DNA of 64,000 nucleotides from an uncultured Collinsella sp. (lineage in GTDB: Bacteria > Actinomycetota > Coriobacteriia > Coriobacteriales > Coriobacteriaceae): the NCBI GenBank assembly GCA_959606065.1, contig CAUHHV010000009.1, positions 1-64,000 on the forward strand, read 5' to 3'. Shown piece by piece: positions 52,093-61,974 of this stretch. Position 1 is the first letter of the stretch. The number at the start of each line of letters is the position of its first letter. The notes under the pieces were generated by a model. That model did no database searches. It saw only the letters and a list, made by a program, of their open reading frames with translations, and was not told the origin of the DNA. The position numbers and the translations under genes were made by a program.

Positions 52093-53277
52093 TTACAGAT
52101 GGACATCGGGATCGAGCATTTGAGCACTCACGCGCATGGATGACGCCAGGTTTTGGAACGTTTCCAGACGCAGGCTATCGATCTGCCCGGCGTCCTCGGC
52201 CTCGCGAACGGCGCAGCCCGGCTCATGGACATGCGTGCAATCGCCAAACCGGCACGCGCGCGATGCCTCGACAATCTCGGGGAAAGCGCGCGCCAGACCC
52301 CGCTCGTGACCCACGAGCGGCAGGCTACGCAGGCCCGGGGCATCGGCGATCACGCCGGCGTCGCCCGGCAGTGCCACCATCACGCGCGCGACGGTAGTGT
52401 GACGGCCCTGATCGTCGCGTTCGCGCACACCGCCGGTCGCCAACGTATCGTGGCCCAGCAGCGCATTGAGCAGCGTCGACTTGCCGGCACCCGACTCGCC
52501 CAGAATCATGGCGCAGCTCCCGGCGGGCACGCAGGCACGGACCTCGTCCAGGCCGCGGCCCTCGGCAGAGGACGTCACGATCACGCGCACGTCCGGACCC
52601 ACCAGGCGGCGCACGCGGTCCAGATCGCGCTCGAGTTCCTCGGCATCGCAGCGGTCAGCTTTGGTGAGTACCACCACCGGTTCGGCATCGCAGTCGAGCG
52701 CCAACACCAGCGAGCGCGCCACGCGGTCGAGCAGCACCTCGCCGGCACCGAGCGCCTGCACGATTAGCACGCTATCCACGTTGGAGCAGAGCACCTGACG
52801 CTCCCCGCGGGCACGGCCACGCCAACGCTCAAAGCTCGTACGGCGCGGCAGCACGCACTCAATCACGCCCATATCGTGCCCGGGAGCGCGGCGCACCGCC
52901 ACACGGTCGCCCACGGCAGGCAGCAGGACCTCGTCCTCGCCGCGCGACTTGGCAAACCCCACGGCATGCTCGGCGCGAAAGGTGTCATCGGCAGTGGCCA
53001 CCAGCGGAAACCCGCGATCCAGGCGAATAACGGCACCCAGCTGCATCTGCTCGGGCTCCTCGACATGTGCGCAGAAATCATCAAAGGCAGTCTGCTGGGC
53101 TTCATCGACCGGCAGGCCATCAAACGCCGGAACATCCTGCAGCGCATCGAGCCCCGGTACGCTCGCCAACAGCTCCTCGGCAGACACGGGCGCTTCGGTC
53201 GCGAGTTTCCGACGACTGTCACGCTTAGCCCGCGCCCCCGTCGTCTTTTTCTTCGCCTTCGCCTTAGCCTTGCCCAC
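52093..53277 (-). CDS. rsgA: Ribosome small subunit biogenesis GTPase RsgA
   Basis: A circularly permuted GTPase that helps mature the 30S decoding centre. 394 residues from the GTG at 53277, which has GGGAGG 5 nt upstream. A Lys-rich N-terminus (GKAKAKAKKKTTGARAKRDSRRK, in part) is followed by an OB-fold domain. GTPase motifs come in permuted order: VLTKAD (G4), ILGESGAGKSTLLNAL (G1) and DAPGLRS (G3). The zinc-binding CRFGDCTHVHEPGC is near the end. The N-terminal extension of about 70 residues is longer than in most RsgA. Confidence 0.94.
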   Translation of the reverse strand: MGKAKAKAKKKTTGARAKRDSRRKLATEAPVSAEELLASVPGLDALQDVPAFDGLPVDEAQQTAFDDFCAHVEEPEQMQLGAVIRLDRGFPLVATADDTFRAEHAVGFAKSRGEDEVLLPAVGDRVAVRRAPGHDMGVIECVLPRRTSFERWRGRARGERQVLCSNVDSVLIVQALGAGEVLLDRVARSLVLALDCDAEPVVVLTKADRCDAEELERDLDRVRRLVGPDVRVIVTSSAEGRGLDEVRACVPAGSCAMILGESGAGKSTLLNALLGHDTLATGGVRERDDQGRHTTVARVMVALPGDAGVIADAPGLRSLPLVGHERGLARAFPEIVEASRACRFGDCTHVHEPGCAVREAEDAGQIDSLRLETFQNLASSMRVSAQMLDPDVHL

Positions 53278-53418
53278 AAGCGCCTCCCAGCACCACAAAT
53301 CACAACTGAGCAGGTATTTTAAATCAAAAAGAGCTGGCCGGGCAAAGCCCGACCAGCTCACAATCTTTCCCTCAGCCCTTTTTCATCCGCGCGGGAGAAA
53401 AGCAGCAAGGACACCGCA

Positions 53419-53513
53419 GGGCCCGCCCGCCGGGAGGGGTTTCCTAAGGGCACATCCCGCAGCCGCAAAGCGGCGAGGACGTGCCCGTGGAAACCCCGCA
53501 GGCGGTCGGGCCC
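53419..53513 (-). repeat. Long hairpin in the 3' region of the P-type ATPase (internal-loop motif copy B)
   Basis: Outer GGGCCCG/CGGGCCC and GGGGTTTCC/GGAAACCCC stems enclose GGGCAC/GTGCCC. The loop ATCCCGCA (53454-53461) faces GAGGAC (53475-53480), with an apical GCCGC-AAA-GCGGC. The two smaller internal loops are nearly the same as in copy C at 62170-62263. It begins 12 bp past the ATPase stop codon. No T-tract follows. Confidence 0.8.
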
Positions 53514-53524
53514 GGACAGGAACG

Positions 53525-56206
53525 TTACTCCTTCTCGACCGCGCGCATGATCGCCTTGTAGATCTCCATCAGCGGAATGATCAGGAAGGCAAGGCCCAGG
53601 GCGGCGACAACGCCCTTGAGCTCAAGCGTCACGGGGCCAAAGAACATCTCGGCAAGCGTCGGCTGCACGGTCACGATCACCGTCAGCACCAGTGCCAGCG
53701 CGGCGGAAGCCCACAGCCACTTGTTCTGCTTCTTCATGGTGAACAGCGACGCACGACGGCTGCGCATATTGAAGCAGTGGAAAATCTCGACCATGTTGAG
53801 CGTGATGAACGCCATCATCACGCCTTCCTCGTCGGCATTGCCGGCGATCATATCGGCGATGTGGATGTAGCCCATGTCAAAGTACACGCCCACAAAGAAG
53901 CTCGCCAGCACCAGAGCGGTGATGATTAGGCCCTGGACCACGCAGTCCAGACCCATATGTCCGGCAAAGACACCGTCCTTGGCGTTGCGCGGCTTGCGCT
54001 TCATGATGTCGCCCTCGGCATCCTCCATGCCCAGCGCAAGCGCGGGGAAGCAGTCGGTGACCAGGTTCACCCACAGCAGCTGCACCGGCTGGAAGATGGT
54101 AAAGCCGATGAGCGTGGCGATAAACACCGAGAACACCTCGGCAAGGTTGGCCGAAAGCAGGAACTGGATGACCTTGCGGATGTTGTCGTAGATGCGACGA
54201 CCCTCTTCGCAGGCGCCGATGATGGTAGCGAAGTTGTCATCGGCAAGTACCATGTCGGCGACGTTCTTGGTGACGTCGGTACCGGTGATGCCCATACCAA
54301 CGCCAATGTCGGCGCGCTTGATGGACGGGGCGTCGTTGACGCCATCGCCCGTCATGGCCACGATCTGGTCGCGCGACTTCCAAGCCTCGACGATGCGTGT
54401 CTTGTGCTCGGGCTGGACGCGGGCGTACACGCCGTAGTCCTCGATGTGCGCGTCGAGTTCCTCGTCGCTCATGCGATCGAGGTCGGCACCGGTGATGGCC
54501 TGGCTGCGATCGGCGACGATGCCCAGCTGCTTGGCGATGGCCACGGCGGTGTCGATGTGGTCGCCCGTGATCATGACGGTGCGGATACCGGCGTCGTGCG
54601 CCTCGTGGATAGCGTCGGCCACCTCGGGACGGACCGGGTCGATCATGCCGGACAGGCCACAGAAGACCAGGTCATGCTCGAGCGCAGCGGGGCTGCAGTC
54701 GTCGGGAACCTCGGTGTAGGTGCGGCTTGCCAGCGCCAGTACGCGCAGGGCCTCGTCGGCCATGGCCTTGTTGGCCGCCACGAGCTCGGCGCGGCGCTCC
54801 TCGGTCAGGGGGACGACCTTATCGCCCTCGTAGATATGGGTGCACAGGCCGATCACCACGTCGGGCGCACCCTTGGTGTACTGCTCGTACTCGCCATCCA
54901 GGGTCTCGACGACCACGGACATCATCTTGCGGCCCGAGTCAAACGGGGCCTCGCCCACGCGCGGATGCTCGGCAGTCAGGCCAGTGAGGCCCGCCTTGCC
55001 GGCGTCGTTGACGAGCGCGCACTCAGTCGGCTCGCCCACGGCCTCGCCCAGCTCCTCGTCCCACTGAGCATCGGAGCACAGCGCCATGCCGGCCAGGAAC
55101 TTCTCCTTGGGCGCAGCGAGCTCGTGCTTGACGACGGTCATCTTGTTTTGGGTAAGGGTACCGGTCTTGTCGGAGCAGATGGTCTGCGTGCAGCCGAGAG
55201 TCTCGACGGCAGAGAGCTTGCGGATGATTGCCTGGCGCTTAGCCATCTTGGTCACGCCAAGCGATAGCACGATGGTCACGACGGCGACCAGGCCCTCGGG
55301 GATGGCAGCGACGGCGAGCGAGACGGCGACCATAAAGGTATCGAGCAGGGCGGTCGGGTCGGTAAGAACGTTGCCCACGCCGTGGCGGATGATATCAACG
55401 CCAAAGATGACGACGCAGATGACGATAACCATAATGGTAAGGATGCGGCTGAGCTCGGCGAGCTTCACTTGCAACGGCGTGAGCTCTTCCTTGGCCTCGG
55501 CCAGGGCGCCGGCGATCTTGCCCATCTCGGTGTTCATGCCGGTGCCGACCACGACGGCGCGACCACGGCCGTACACGACGGTGGAGCCCATATAGCACAT
55601 GTTCTTACGGTCGCCGAGCGGCACGTCATCGGTGCCCGCAGCGAGCTCGATCACGTTGGCGTGCTTCTCTACGGGCACGGACTCGCCGGTGAGCGCGGCC
55701 TCTTCGATCTTCATCGTGGCGCTCTCGAGCACGCGGCAGTCGGCCGGGACGGAGTCGCCCGCCTCGAGCATGATCACGTCGCCGGGCACGAGCTCGGCGC
55801 TCGGCAGGTGCACGAGCTTGCCGTCGCGCAGCACCTTGGACTGCGCCGCACTCATCTCCTGCAGGGCCTCGAGGGCCTCCTCGCTCTTGGCTTCCTGGAC
55901 CACGCCCAGCACCGAGTTGACGATAACGACGAACATGATGATGGCAACATCGGCAAAGTCGGGCTCGCCCTTGACCATGCCCGTGAGCGCACTGATGACG
56001 GCGGCAACGATCAGCATGATGACCATGGGGTCGGCCATCTGCTCAAAGAAACGCTTCCACAGCGGTGTCTTCTCGGCTTCCTCGAGCTTGTTAGGGCCTG
56101 TCTTGGCGAGGCGCGAAGACGCCTCGTCGTTGCTCAGGCCGAGGTTCTCATCGACACCTTGGTCGCTGAGCACCTCCGCCGCGGCGGACAGGTATTCCTT
56201 TTGCAT
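53525..56206 (-). CDS. P-type Ca2+-transporting ATPase (P2-type)
   Basis: 893 residues. An ATP-driven cation pump of the SERCA/PMR1-like class, with about ten helices. The phosphorylated Asp lies in CSDKTGTLTQNKMT (near 344-357), the actuator loop in TGESVPVEKH, the hinge in MTGDGVNDAPSIK and the membrane Pro in AAIPEGLVAVVT. The N-terminal cation-ATPase domain begins LSNDEASSRLAKTGPNKLEE. The family exports Ca2+ or Mn2+. It is monocistronic, divergent from pyk across a 442-bp region. RBS GGAGGGGA precedes the ATG. Confidence 0.93.
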   Translation of the reverse strand: MQKEYLSAAAEVLSDQGVDENLGLSNDEASSRLAKTGPNKLEEAEKTPLWKRFFEQMADPMVIMLIVAAVISALTGMVKGEPDFADVAIIMFVVIVNSVLGVVQEAKSEEALEALQEMSAAQSKVLRDGKLVHLPSAELVPGDVIMLEAGDSVPADCRVLESATMKIEEAALTGESVPVEKHANVIELAAGTDDVPLGDRKNMCYMGSTVVYGRGRAVVVGTGMNTEMGKIAGALAEAKEELTPLQVKLAELSRILTIMVIVICVVIFGVDIIRHGVGNVLTDPTALLDTFMVAVSLAVAAIPEGLVAVVTIVLSLGVTKMAKRQAIIRKLSAVETLGCTQTICSDKTGTLTQNKMTVVKHELAAPKEKFLAGMALCSDAQWDEELGEAVGEPTECALVNDAGKAGLTGLTAEHPRVGEAPFDSGRKMMSVVVETLDGEYEQYTKGAPDVVIGLCTHIYEGDKVVPLTEERRAELVAANKAMADEALRVLALASRTYTEVPDDCSPAALEHDLVFCGLSGMIDPVRPEVADAIHEAHDAGIRTVMITGDHIDTAVAIAKQLGIVADRSQAITGADLDRMSDEELDAHIEDYGVYARVQPEHKTRIVEAWKSRDQIVAMTGDGVNDAPSIKRADIGVGMGITGTDVTKNVADMVLADDNFATIIGACEEGRRIYDNIRKVIQFLLSANLAEVFSVFIATLIGFTIFQPVQLLWVNLVTDCFPALALGMEDAEGDIMKRKPRNAKDGVFAGHMGLDCVVQGLIITALVLASFFVGVYFDMGYIHIADMIAGNADEEGVMMAFITLNMVEIFHCFNMRSRRASLFTMKKQNKWLWASAALALVLTVIVTVQPTLAEMFFGPVTLELKGVVAALGLAFLIIPLMEIYKAIMRAVEKE

Positions 56207-56648
56207 ATAGAGTCCCCTCCTGGGATTCGGGCCACTCAGCAGATTGATGCCCGATCATAATTCCCAGGAGAAGGGCAAGGGCTCATCAAGGCTGCCGTGC
56301 TGAGCGGCAGTTGATAGTGGAGCTATGGTACCCCAAAGCGACGCGTCTAGCCAAAACAATCGGTTTGGAAATATGGTCCGCACGCAACGGTGCAGACCGT
56401 GTGATGCTCAACATTGGTAAAACGTTTTTTCTTCGGCACATCGCCAAACTGACATATCTCCCAGATAGCAGCGGTTGGAGTGGTTGGTAAAGATTTTTCA
56501 TATACCGTTTTTCCCGCAAAAAATGAACTTCCATTTCGGCATACGGTCGATTTTTTGGGGTATTCGGTCGGCATTTCGTTATAATCATCTCGGTTTTATT
56601 TCTTATGGTTTATCTATCAGCGCAAGACGATGTCAGATGGAGGTCTGA
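56207..56648. other. Divergent promoter region between the P-type ATPase and pyk
   Basis: No gene is seen. Unlike the surroundings it is A/T-rich, with recurrent T-runs (AACGTTTTTTC, GATTTTTCATA, CCGTTTTTCCC, CGATTTTTTGG) between 56420 and 56560 and the direct repeat ATACGGTCG/TATTCGGTCG at 56541-56570. This is a plausible site for regulation of either gene. Confidence 0.4.
56580..56585 (+). promoter_or_regulatory. Candidate -10 box for pyk
   Basis: TATAAT lies 64 nt before the pyk ATG. The -35 region is weak (TTGGGG at 56555-56560 with 19-nt spacing), which fits an activated or T-rich-element promoter. Confidence 0.5.
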
Positions 56649-58109
56649 ATGTACAAGCGCACTAAGATTGTATGCACCATGGGTCCCGCCTGCGATAGCG
56701 ACGAGACCATCCGCGAGATGATCAAGGCGGGCATGAACGTCGCCCGTTTTAACTTCTCGCACGGCTCCTACGACGAGCACCACGGTCGCATCGAGCGCGT
56801 CCGCCGTATTTCCAAGGAGCTCGGTCTGCCTGTCGGCATCCTGCTCGACACCAAGGGCCCCGAGGTCCGCACCGGCCTTCTGGTCGACGGCAAGAAGGTT
56901 GCCGTCAAGACCGGCGATAAGATCGTCGTCACCGCTCAGCCCACGTCCGAGGATTTCCACGGCACCGCTGAGCACATCTCCCTCGACTACCTGGCTCTGC
57001 CTTCCGAGGTCGAGAAGGGCTCCCTCATCCTGATCGATGACGGCCTGGTTGCCCTCGAGGTCGAGTCCGTCAGCGGCCAGGACATGACCTGCGTCGTTAA
57101 AAACGACGGCCTGATCGGCGAGCGCAAGGGCGTCAACATGCCCAACGTCAACATCTCGCTGCCCGCCATCACCGAGCGCGATCGTCAGGACATCCTCTTT
57201 GGCCTGACCGAGAACATCGACTACATCGCCGCTTCCTTCATCCGTGACGGCGAGTCCGTCCGCGGCATCCGCAAGCTTTGCCGCGAGAACGGTGGCGAGC
57301 ACGTGACGATCTTCCCGAAGATCGAGTGCGCCCTGGGCGTCGAGAACTTCGACGAGATCCTCGAGGCTTCCGACGGCATCATGGTCGCCCGTGGCGACCT
57401 GGGTATCGAGATCAAGCCCGAGCTCGTTCCGCACATCCAGAAGGAGATCATCGCCAAGTGCAACGCGGCCTACAAGCCCGTTATCACCGCTACGCAGATG
57501 CTCGACTCCATGCAGCAGAACCCGCGCCCGACGCGCGCCGAGGTTGCCGACGTTGCTAACGCCATCTACGACGGCACCGACGCCGTTATGCTCTCTGGCG
57601 AGTCCGCTGCCGGTAAGTACCCGGTCGAGGCCGTTAAGATGCAGGCCAGCATTGCTCTCGAGACCGAGAAGTACCTCCCGGCCCACGCTCCGCTCGAGGT
57701 TCCGGCCGACGCTCACGGCACCCGCGTCGTCAACAACGTTGTGGGTATGTCCGCTGTGAACATGGCCACCACCGTTGGCGCCAAGTGCATCACCGTGCCG
57801 ACGACCACCGGTCGTACCGCACGCCTGATCTCGCACTTCCGTCCCAACATGCCGATCTGCGCGTTCTCCCGCCACGAGTGGGCCGTCCAGCAGATGATCA
57901 TGTACTGGGGCGTTATCCCGCACCAGGCCGAGATTACCCAGGGCACCGTCAACGGCACGATCGTCAAGGCGATCGAGACCGCTAAGGAGCTCGGCTACGT
58001 CGAGGCCGGCGATCTGACCGTCGCTACCGCCGGCGATCCCCGCATGAGTGTTCAGCTCGAGGACAAGGTCTCCTCGACCAACGTCGCTTACGTCGCTCAG
58101 GTGCGCTAA
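56649..58109 (+). CDS. pyk: Pyruvate kinase
   Basis: Converts phosphoenolpyruvate and ADP to pyruvate and ATP in glycolysis. 486 residues, the usual size. KRTKIVCTMGPACDS, NVARFNFSHGSYDEH, LLDTKGPEVRTG, IEIKPELVPHIQKEII, ATQMLDSMQQNPRPTRAEVADVANAIYDGTDAVMLSGESAAGKYP and a C-terminal effector domain are all present. GGAGGTCTGA precedes the ATG. The codon use is strongly biased to C- and G-ending codons, as in a highly expressed gene. It opposes ppc functionally at the PEP node. Confidence 0.97.
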   Translation: MYKRTKIVCTMGPACDSDETIREMIKAGMNVARFNFSHGSYDEHHGRIERVRRISKELGLPVGILLDTKGPEVRTGLLVDGKKVAVKTGDKIVVTAQPTSEDFHGTAEHISLDYLALPSEVEKGSLILIDDGLVALEVESVSGQDMTCVVKNDGLIGERKGVNMPNVNISLPAITERDRQDILFGLTENIDYIAASFIRDGESVRGIRKLCRENGGEHVTIFPKIECALGVENFDEILEASDGIMVARGDLGIEIKPELVPHIQKEIIAKCNAAYKPVITATQMLDSMQQNPRPTRAEVADVANAIYDGTDAVMLSGESAAGKYPVEAVKMQASIALETEKYLPAHAPLEVPADAHGTRVVNNVVGMSAVNMATTVGAKCITVPTTTGRTARLISHFRPNMPICAFSRHEWAVQQMIMYWGVIPHQAEITQGTVNGTIVKAIETAKELGYVEAGDLTVATAGDPRMSVQLEDKVSSTNVAYVAQVR

Positions 58110-58137
58110 ATCGCACTTGCAAGCACGCTTGCATTGC

Positions 58138-58173
58138 AAAAGGGCCCGGAAGGCTTTGCCTTCCGGGCCCTTT
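58138..58173. terminator. Bidirectional terminator between pyk and the PLC-type gene
   Basis: AAAGGGCCCGGAAGGC pairs with GCCTTCCGGGCCCTTT over 16 bp around a TTT loop. The plus strand continues TTAG and the minus strand TTTTGC, so it serves both converging genes. Confidence 0.93.
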
Positions 58174-58311
58174 TTAGACCTTCTTCGTATGCCGCATCAT
58201 CGATTTGTGTTCAGTCGCAAGCCTCTCCGATGCCGAGCGCACCACCGAAGACGCCCTGCGACGGGAGCCGTTGGTCAATTGGAATGAACTGTTCACCGTT
58301 AAGCCGGCCGG

Positions 58312-59160
58312 CTAGCAGCTAGCGATCAGGGGGACTGCGGGAACGTCAGAAGCAGCAACGCGAGCCGCAAATCCCGCCTCGGTCAGCTCGATGACCTCGG
58401 TAAACGTTGCATCGAAAAACTCCTCGGTTAGCAGGCGATACGGCGGATGATCGGGCTCGCCGGGGTTTTCGCGTACAATCTCGTGCATGACGCCGATAGT
58501 CTTGAGCACATATTCTTTATGGATGGGATACTGCCCAAAACGCGTCGCAGCGGTATAGAGGCGATCGGTCGCACGCGGAATGGAAACGATGCCCAGCGTC
58601 TTGCCAAACCAGTCAAAATCGCCCTGCTTTTTAATGCGGAATTCCTCGCACGGCTTGCCGCCGTGTGCTTCCAGATACTGGTTCACACGCGTGTTCCATA
58701 CCGTGTCGGCCACCAGATGCGACCAGACGCCCAGCGTTAAATCGAGCAGCGACTGCGCCACATCTTCGGACGCAAGCGAGAACTCACAGGCGCCGGGACC
58801 GACAACCGGCTCGGCATCCCTGTAGCGCTGAGGATAGTGCACGCGGTTCAGTCGCTCGCGCTCCTCGACAATCGAGGTAGCCTCAGCAGGTTCGCCCGCG
58901 GGTGCGCCTTTAAGCAGCGGCGCCACATAGGTATCCCAGAACTCGTGCTCGCGCGGCTTAGGGATAGGCTCGGGCTTTGCAAAGTGCGTAATGCGATACG
59001 GAATGGGATCGGCGATGCCAGGGACCATATAGCCCACGAAGATATCCGGAACCACGCAGCCAAACAAAAAGGCATTGCGGTCGCGCACGCTATCGGCAAG
59101 CACGCTAGCACGTGCCAGCAAGCGCTCCGTTTGAGCGATATGAATGTTCCAACTTGGCAT
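58312..59160 (-). CDS. Zinc-dependent phospholipase C-family protein
   Basis: 282 residues resembling the S1/P1-nuclease-like zinc-dependent PLC fold. It opens SWNIHIAQTERLLA, with DRNAFLFGCVVPDIFVGY. The typical metal-binding His and Asp appear in LDLTLGVWSHLVADTVWN and elsewhere. No signal peptide is visible, so it is not an obvious secreted toxin. Many such proteins in Firmicutes and Actinobacteria are uncharacterised hydrolases. The ATG at 59160 has GGGGGTGG ahead. It is 78 bp downstream of cbiO and may be in the same transcript. Confidence 0.78.
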   Translation of the reverse strand: MPSWNIHIAQTERLLARASVLADSVRDRNAFLFGCVVPDIFVGYMVPGIADPIPYRITHFAKPEPIPKPREHEFWDTYVAPLLKGAPAGEPAEATSIVEERERLNRVHYPQRYRDAEPVVGPGACEFSLASEDVAQSLLDLTLGVWSHLVADTVWNTRVNQYLEAHGGKPCEEFRIKKQGDFDWFGKTLGIVSIPRATDRLYTAATRFGQYPIHKEYVLKTIGVMHEIVRENPGEPDHPPYRLLTEEFFDATFTEVIELTEAGFAARVAASDVPAVPLIASC

Positions 59161-59238
59161 AGCCACCCCCATAAAACCTGGTTAACTATACCATCACGGC
59201 AGAGTCGCACAGGCGGCCATACATACCCTACGCAGCAA

Positions 59239-60033
59239 CTATTCCGCAGCACCGCTTTCGGTTCCATACGACGGCACGGGCGCCTCGACCACATGGTGAT
59301 ATCGATCGATATAGATGGCACGGGCCTCCAGGCGGCGCACCAAATCTTGATGGTGCGTACTCATCAAAACCGTCTTACCGGCAGCAACGTAGGCCAGCAA
59401 AAAGTTGACTACGATGTCGCACGAGTCCTCATCGAGCCCGTTGGTGGGCTCATCGAGCACTAGGATATCGGGGTTCATCGACACCACCGCAGCCAGCGCA
59501 ACGCGCTTCTTTTGCCCGCCCGAAAGCTGATAGGGCGAGGCATCGACCAGATCGACAACCTGGAACAGCTCCATGGCATCGCGGACGCGGCGCTCGAGCT
59601 CGTCTGTCGGCAGCCCCATCTGCGCGGGGCCAAAAGCAACTTCCTCGCCCACCGTAGCGCAGAACAGCTGGGCGTCGGCATTCTGGAACACAAAGCCCAC
59701 GCGCTGATGAAAACGCTGAGCGGCTGCGGAATCCTTGAGATATGCCGCATCGATCACGTGCCCGTCAAACAGGTACGCACCCGCGTCCGCTAGTTCAAGA
59801 CCGTTGATAAGGCGCATAATCGTCGTCTTACCGCAGCCGTTGGGACCGAGTAGGGCAACGAGTTCACCACGATCGACCTGCAGCGACACACCATCGACAA
59901 CCGTATGCCCCGCATAGGAGAACAGCACGTCGCGAAACTCGATGAGCGGCACGCTCTTGGCGCCAGTAGCACCGCTCGCGCCCATCACGCCATTCGTATC
60001 GTTTGCCAAAACGTCGCCCTTCCCTATCCACAT
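59239..60033 (-). CDS. cbiO: Energy-coupling ATPase CbiO
   Basis: About 264 residues. ATP-binding subunit of an ECF/CbiMQO metal transporter. Walker A LLGPNGCGKTTIMR, Q loop VFQNADAQLF, signature YQLSGGQKKR, Walker B ILVLDEPTNGLD and the switch histidine in STHHQDL are all intact. The start is uncertain. The ATG at 60033 lies 20 bp past the cbiQ stop, whereas a TTG at 60009 has a better GGGAAGGG site. A much longer reading to 60198 overlaps cbiQ and is unlikely. Confidence 0.92.
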   Translation of the reverse strand: MWIGKGDVLANDTNGVMGASGATGAKSVPLIEFRDVLFSYAGHTVVDGVSLQVDRGELVALLGPNGCGKTTIMRLINGLELADAGAYLFDGHVIDAAYLKDSAAAQRFHQRVGFVFQNADAQLFCATVGEEVAFGPAQMGLPTDELERRVRDAMELFQVVDLVDASPYQLSGGQKKRVALAAVVSMNPDILVLDEPTNGLDEDSCDIVVNFLLAYVAAGKTVLMSTHHQDLVRRLEARAIYIDRYHHVVEAPVPSYGTESGAAE

Positions 60034-60053
60034 CGACGGCTCGGCCGCCCGCG

Positions 60054-60896
60054 CTACAGCACCGCGCACAACACGGCGAGCAGCACCACGACGACCGCAT
60101 AGACCGCATCGCGCCAGCCAAAGCCGCTCCGCGCGGGAGTCGGATACGCACCGGCAAAGCCACGGCAAAGCATAGCCTCGTCCATCGCGCGGCCGCATTC
60201 CATCGCCTTGATAAAGGTCATGCCCATGATACCCGCGATCGAATCGGTACGCGAAAAACCCGCAGGCGCACGACCCACACTGCGCAGCATGACCGATTCG
60301 GTCAGATCGTGCGCCGTGCGTCCCAGCACCTCGATGTGCTTGAGCGCCATATCAAACGTAAAGATGACCTCGTCGGGCAGCTGTAGCGTCTTGAGCGCCG
60401 CCGACATGCGGCTCCAGGTGAGCGTCCACGAAACGCCCAGCACGAACGACACGTTAATGAACGTCTTGAGCGCGATCTTGAGCATGGCGCCCGCGGCAGA
60501 AGCGCCCAGCAGCAGGGCAGGCAGTGCCAGAACCACCGCAAGCCCCGTGGCGCCGAGCGCCGGTACAAAGGTCGCACGCAGCCCGCGTACGGGGCGCACG
60601 GCAACGAGCACCAGCGCGATGGCCGCCATCAACATGAGGTACAGCGGGCTCTGCGTCAGACACACGCACAGGACGCAAACGAACATCCCCACCAGGCGCA
60701 CCGGAGCCGAAACGCAAGAAAGGGCGCGGTCGACCATCGACCCGCCCTCGTGCGCGCCTCCACCCAGGCGAACCCGCTCAAGCAGGCTCGCCAGGTGCAG
60801 GACATTCTTTTGCATCACACGATGCCGAGCCCCCGCGGGCTCGTAACGCTCCTCGGCCGCAAGCCAACTAGGCAGCTCGGCTATTGCCATGAGCAC
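60054..60896 (-). CDS. cbiQ: ECF transporter transmembrane subunit CbiQ
   Basis: 280 residues with about five or six helices. The T-component coupling helices appear near the end (AEL and the charged VMLRSVGRAPAGFSRTDSIAG segment), including the Ala-Arg-Gly-like coupling motif region. It bridges CbiM to the CbiO ATPase. A GTG start at 60896 with AAGGAAAGCG upstream overlaps cbiM by 29 bp, so they are translationally coupled. Confidence 0.88.
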   Translation of the reverse strand: MLMAIAELPSWLAAEERYEPAGARHRVMQKNVLHLASLLERVRLGGGAHEGGSMVDRALSCVSAPVRLVGMFVCVLCVCLTQSPLYLMLMAAIALVLVAVRPVRGLRATFVPALGATGLAVVLALPALLLGASAAGAMLKIALKTFINVSFVLGVSWTLTWSRMSAALKTLQLPDEVIFTFDMALKHIEVLGRTAHDLTESVMLRSVGRAPAGFSRTDSIAGIMGMTFIKAMECGRAMDEAMLCRGFAGAYPTPARSGFGWRDAVYAVVVVLLAVLCAVL

Positions 60897-61950
60897 CGCT
60901 TTCCTTGACCGTCAGCGAGACCAGGCGGAATGTGATGGTGAGCACCGCCACGCCAATCACGCCCGAAAGAATATACATCGCAGCCTGGCCGGCAAAGCCA
61001 AGGCCCTGCTCCTCGGAATAGGCCTGCAGATAATCGCCCGTGGGCAGGGCGTCGGCAAAGGTCGGGGTGTCGAGGCCGACCGAAGCCTGCAGGCTGTCGT
61101 CGCCAGCCTCCTGAACGGCGGTCGCGGCGCCCTCGGCGTCCCACTCACCCCAGGCGTCACCGGTGGCGAGCAAGCCGAGCGGCGTAGCCACGACAAGCAC
61201 GGCGACCAGAATGAGCGTGGGAATCAGGGAAGTCTTCTTGGCGGTACCATCGGCGGCAAGCTGGCCATCGGCGGCTTCGGGGCCGACGATAATGCTCGGC
61301 GCCGTCTTCTTAATGAAGCCGTAGATGGCGGCCGTCGCCACGCCCTCGATCACGCCGGCAACCAGCATATGCGGGATCAACATGGCCGGAATAGCCACGG
61401 ACAGCGGGAAGGGGCAGTACAGCGGAGCACCCGAAGCGTTGGTGAAGAGCATCGGCTGAATACCAAACTCGATTGCCGCGCACAGGGCCGCCAGGCACAG
61501 GCCGACCCAACCGCTCACGATGGCAGAAACCGAGGTGCCCCAGCTCTTGTCGTGCAGACGGCTGTTGAGCGCACGGAACACGATAGCAGCGGTAAACGGC
61601 AGCACAAAGGCCATGTTAAAGCAGTTGGCGCCAAAGGACAGAACGCCGCCGTCGCCAAACAGCAGCGCCTGCAGCGCCAGCGCGACCGAAACCGCGATGG
61701 CAGCGGCCTCGGGACCCAGCAGCAGTGCGATGAGCGCACCACCAACGGCGTGACCAGTGGTGCCACCGGGCAGCGGCACGTTGAACATCATGAGCAAGAA
61801 GGAGAATGCGGCGCAAATGCCCAGGAACGCCATGTGCTCGCGATCGAGCGTGGCGCGTACCTTTTTGATGCAATGGACCCATACGGGCACCATCGCCACC
61901 GCCATAACGGCATCGGTCTGCGGGGACAGATAATTATCGGGAATATGCAT
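60868..61950 (-). CDS. cbiM: Cobalt/nickel ECF transporter substrate-binding subunit CbiM with fused CbiN/PDGL-like domain
   Basis: 360 residues. The metal-binding N-terminus MHIPDNYLSPQT has the essential His2, though the usual Gly after Asp is Asn. Six to seven helices follow, with TGHAVGGALIALLLGPEAAAIAVSVALALQALLFGDGG (family hallmark). The C-terminal part from about 230 adds two helices around a short extracytoplasmic segment, as in fused CbiN or NikL. Nickel or cobalt cannot be told apart here. Start at 61950 with GAGAGGGCTC ahead. Confidence 0.9.
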   Translation of the reverse strand: MHIPDNYLSPQTDAVMAVAMVPVWVHCIKKVRATLDREHMAFLGICAAFSFLLMMFNVPLPGGTTGHAVGGALIALLLGPEAAAIAVSVALALQALLFGDGGVLSFGANCFNMAFVLPFTAAIVFRALNSRLHDKSWGTSVSAIVSGWVGLCLAALCAAIEFGIQPMLFTNASGAPLYCPFPLSVAIPAMLIPHMLVAGVIEGVATAAIYGFIKKTAPSIIVGPEAADGQLAADGTAKKTSLIPTLILVAVLVVATPLGLLATGDAWGEWDAEGAATAVQEAGDDSLQASVGLDTPTFADALPTGDYLQAYSEEQGLGFAGQAAMYILSGVIGVAVLTITFRLVSLTVKESGAHGNSRAA

Positions 61951-61974
61951 GAGCCCTCTCAATCAGAACGTTGC

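Noticed and set aside
56610..58139. 509-codon open frame antisense to pyk
   Set aside because: Pyruvate kinase on the plus strand has all family motifs. The antisense frame is a by-product of strong third-codon GC bias and shows low-complexity Asp/Val/Gly composition.
58312..59160. Secreted phospholipase C virulence factor
   Set aside because: The PLC-type fold is plausible but no signal peptide is visible; a toxin role is not supported.
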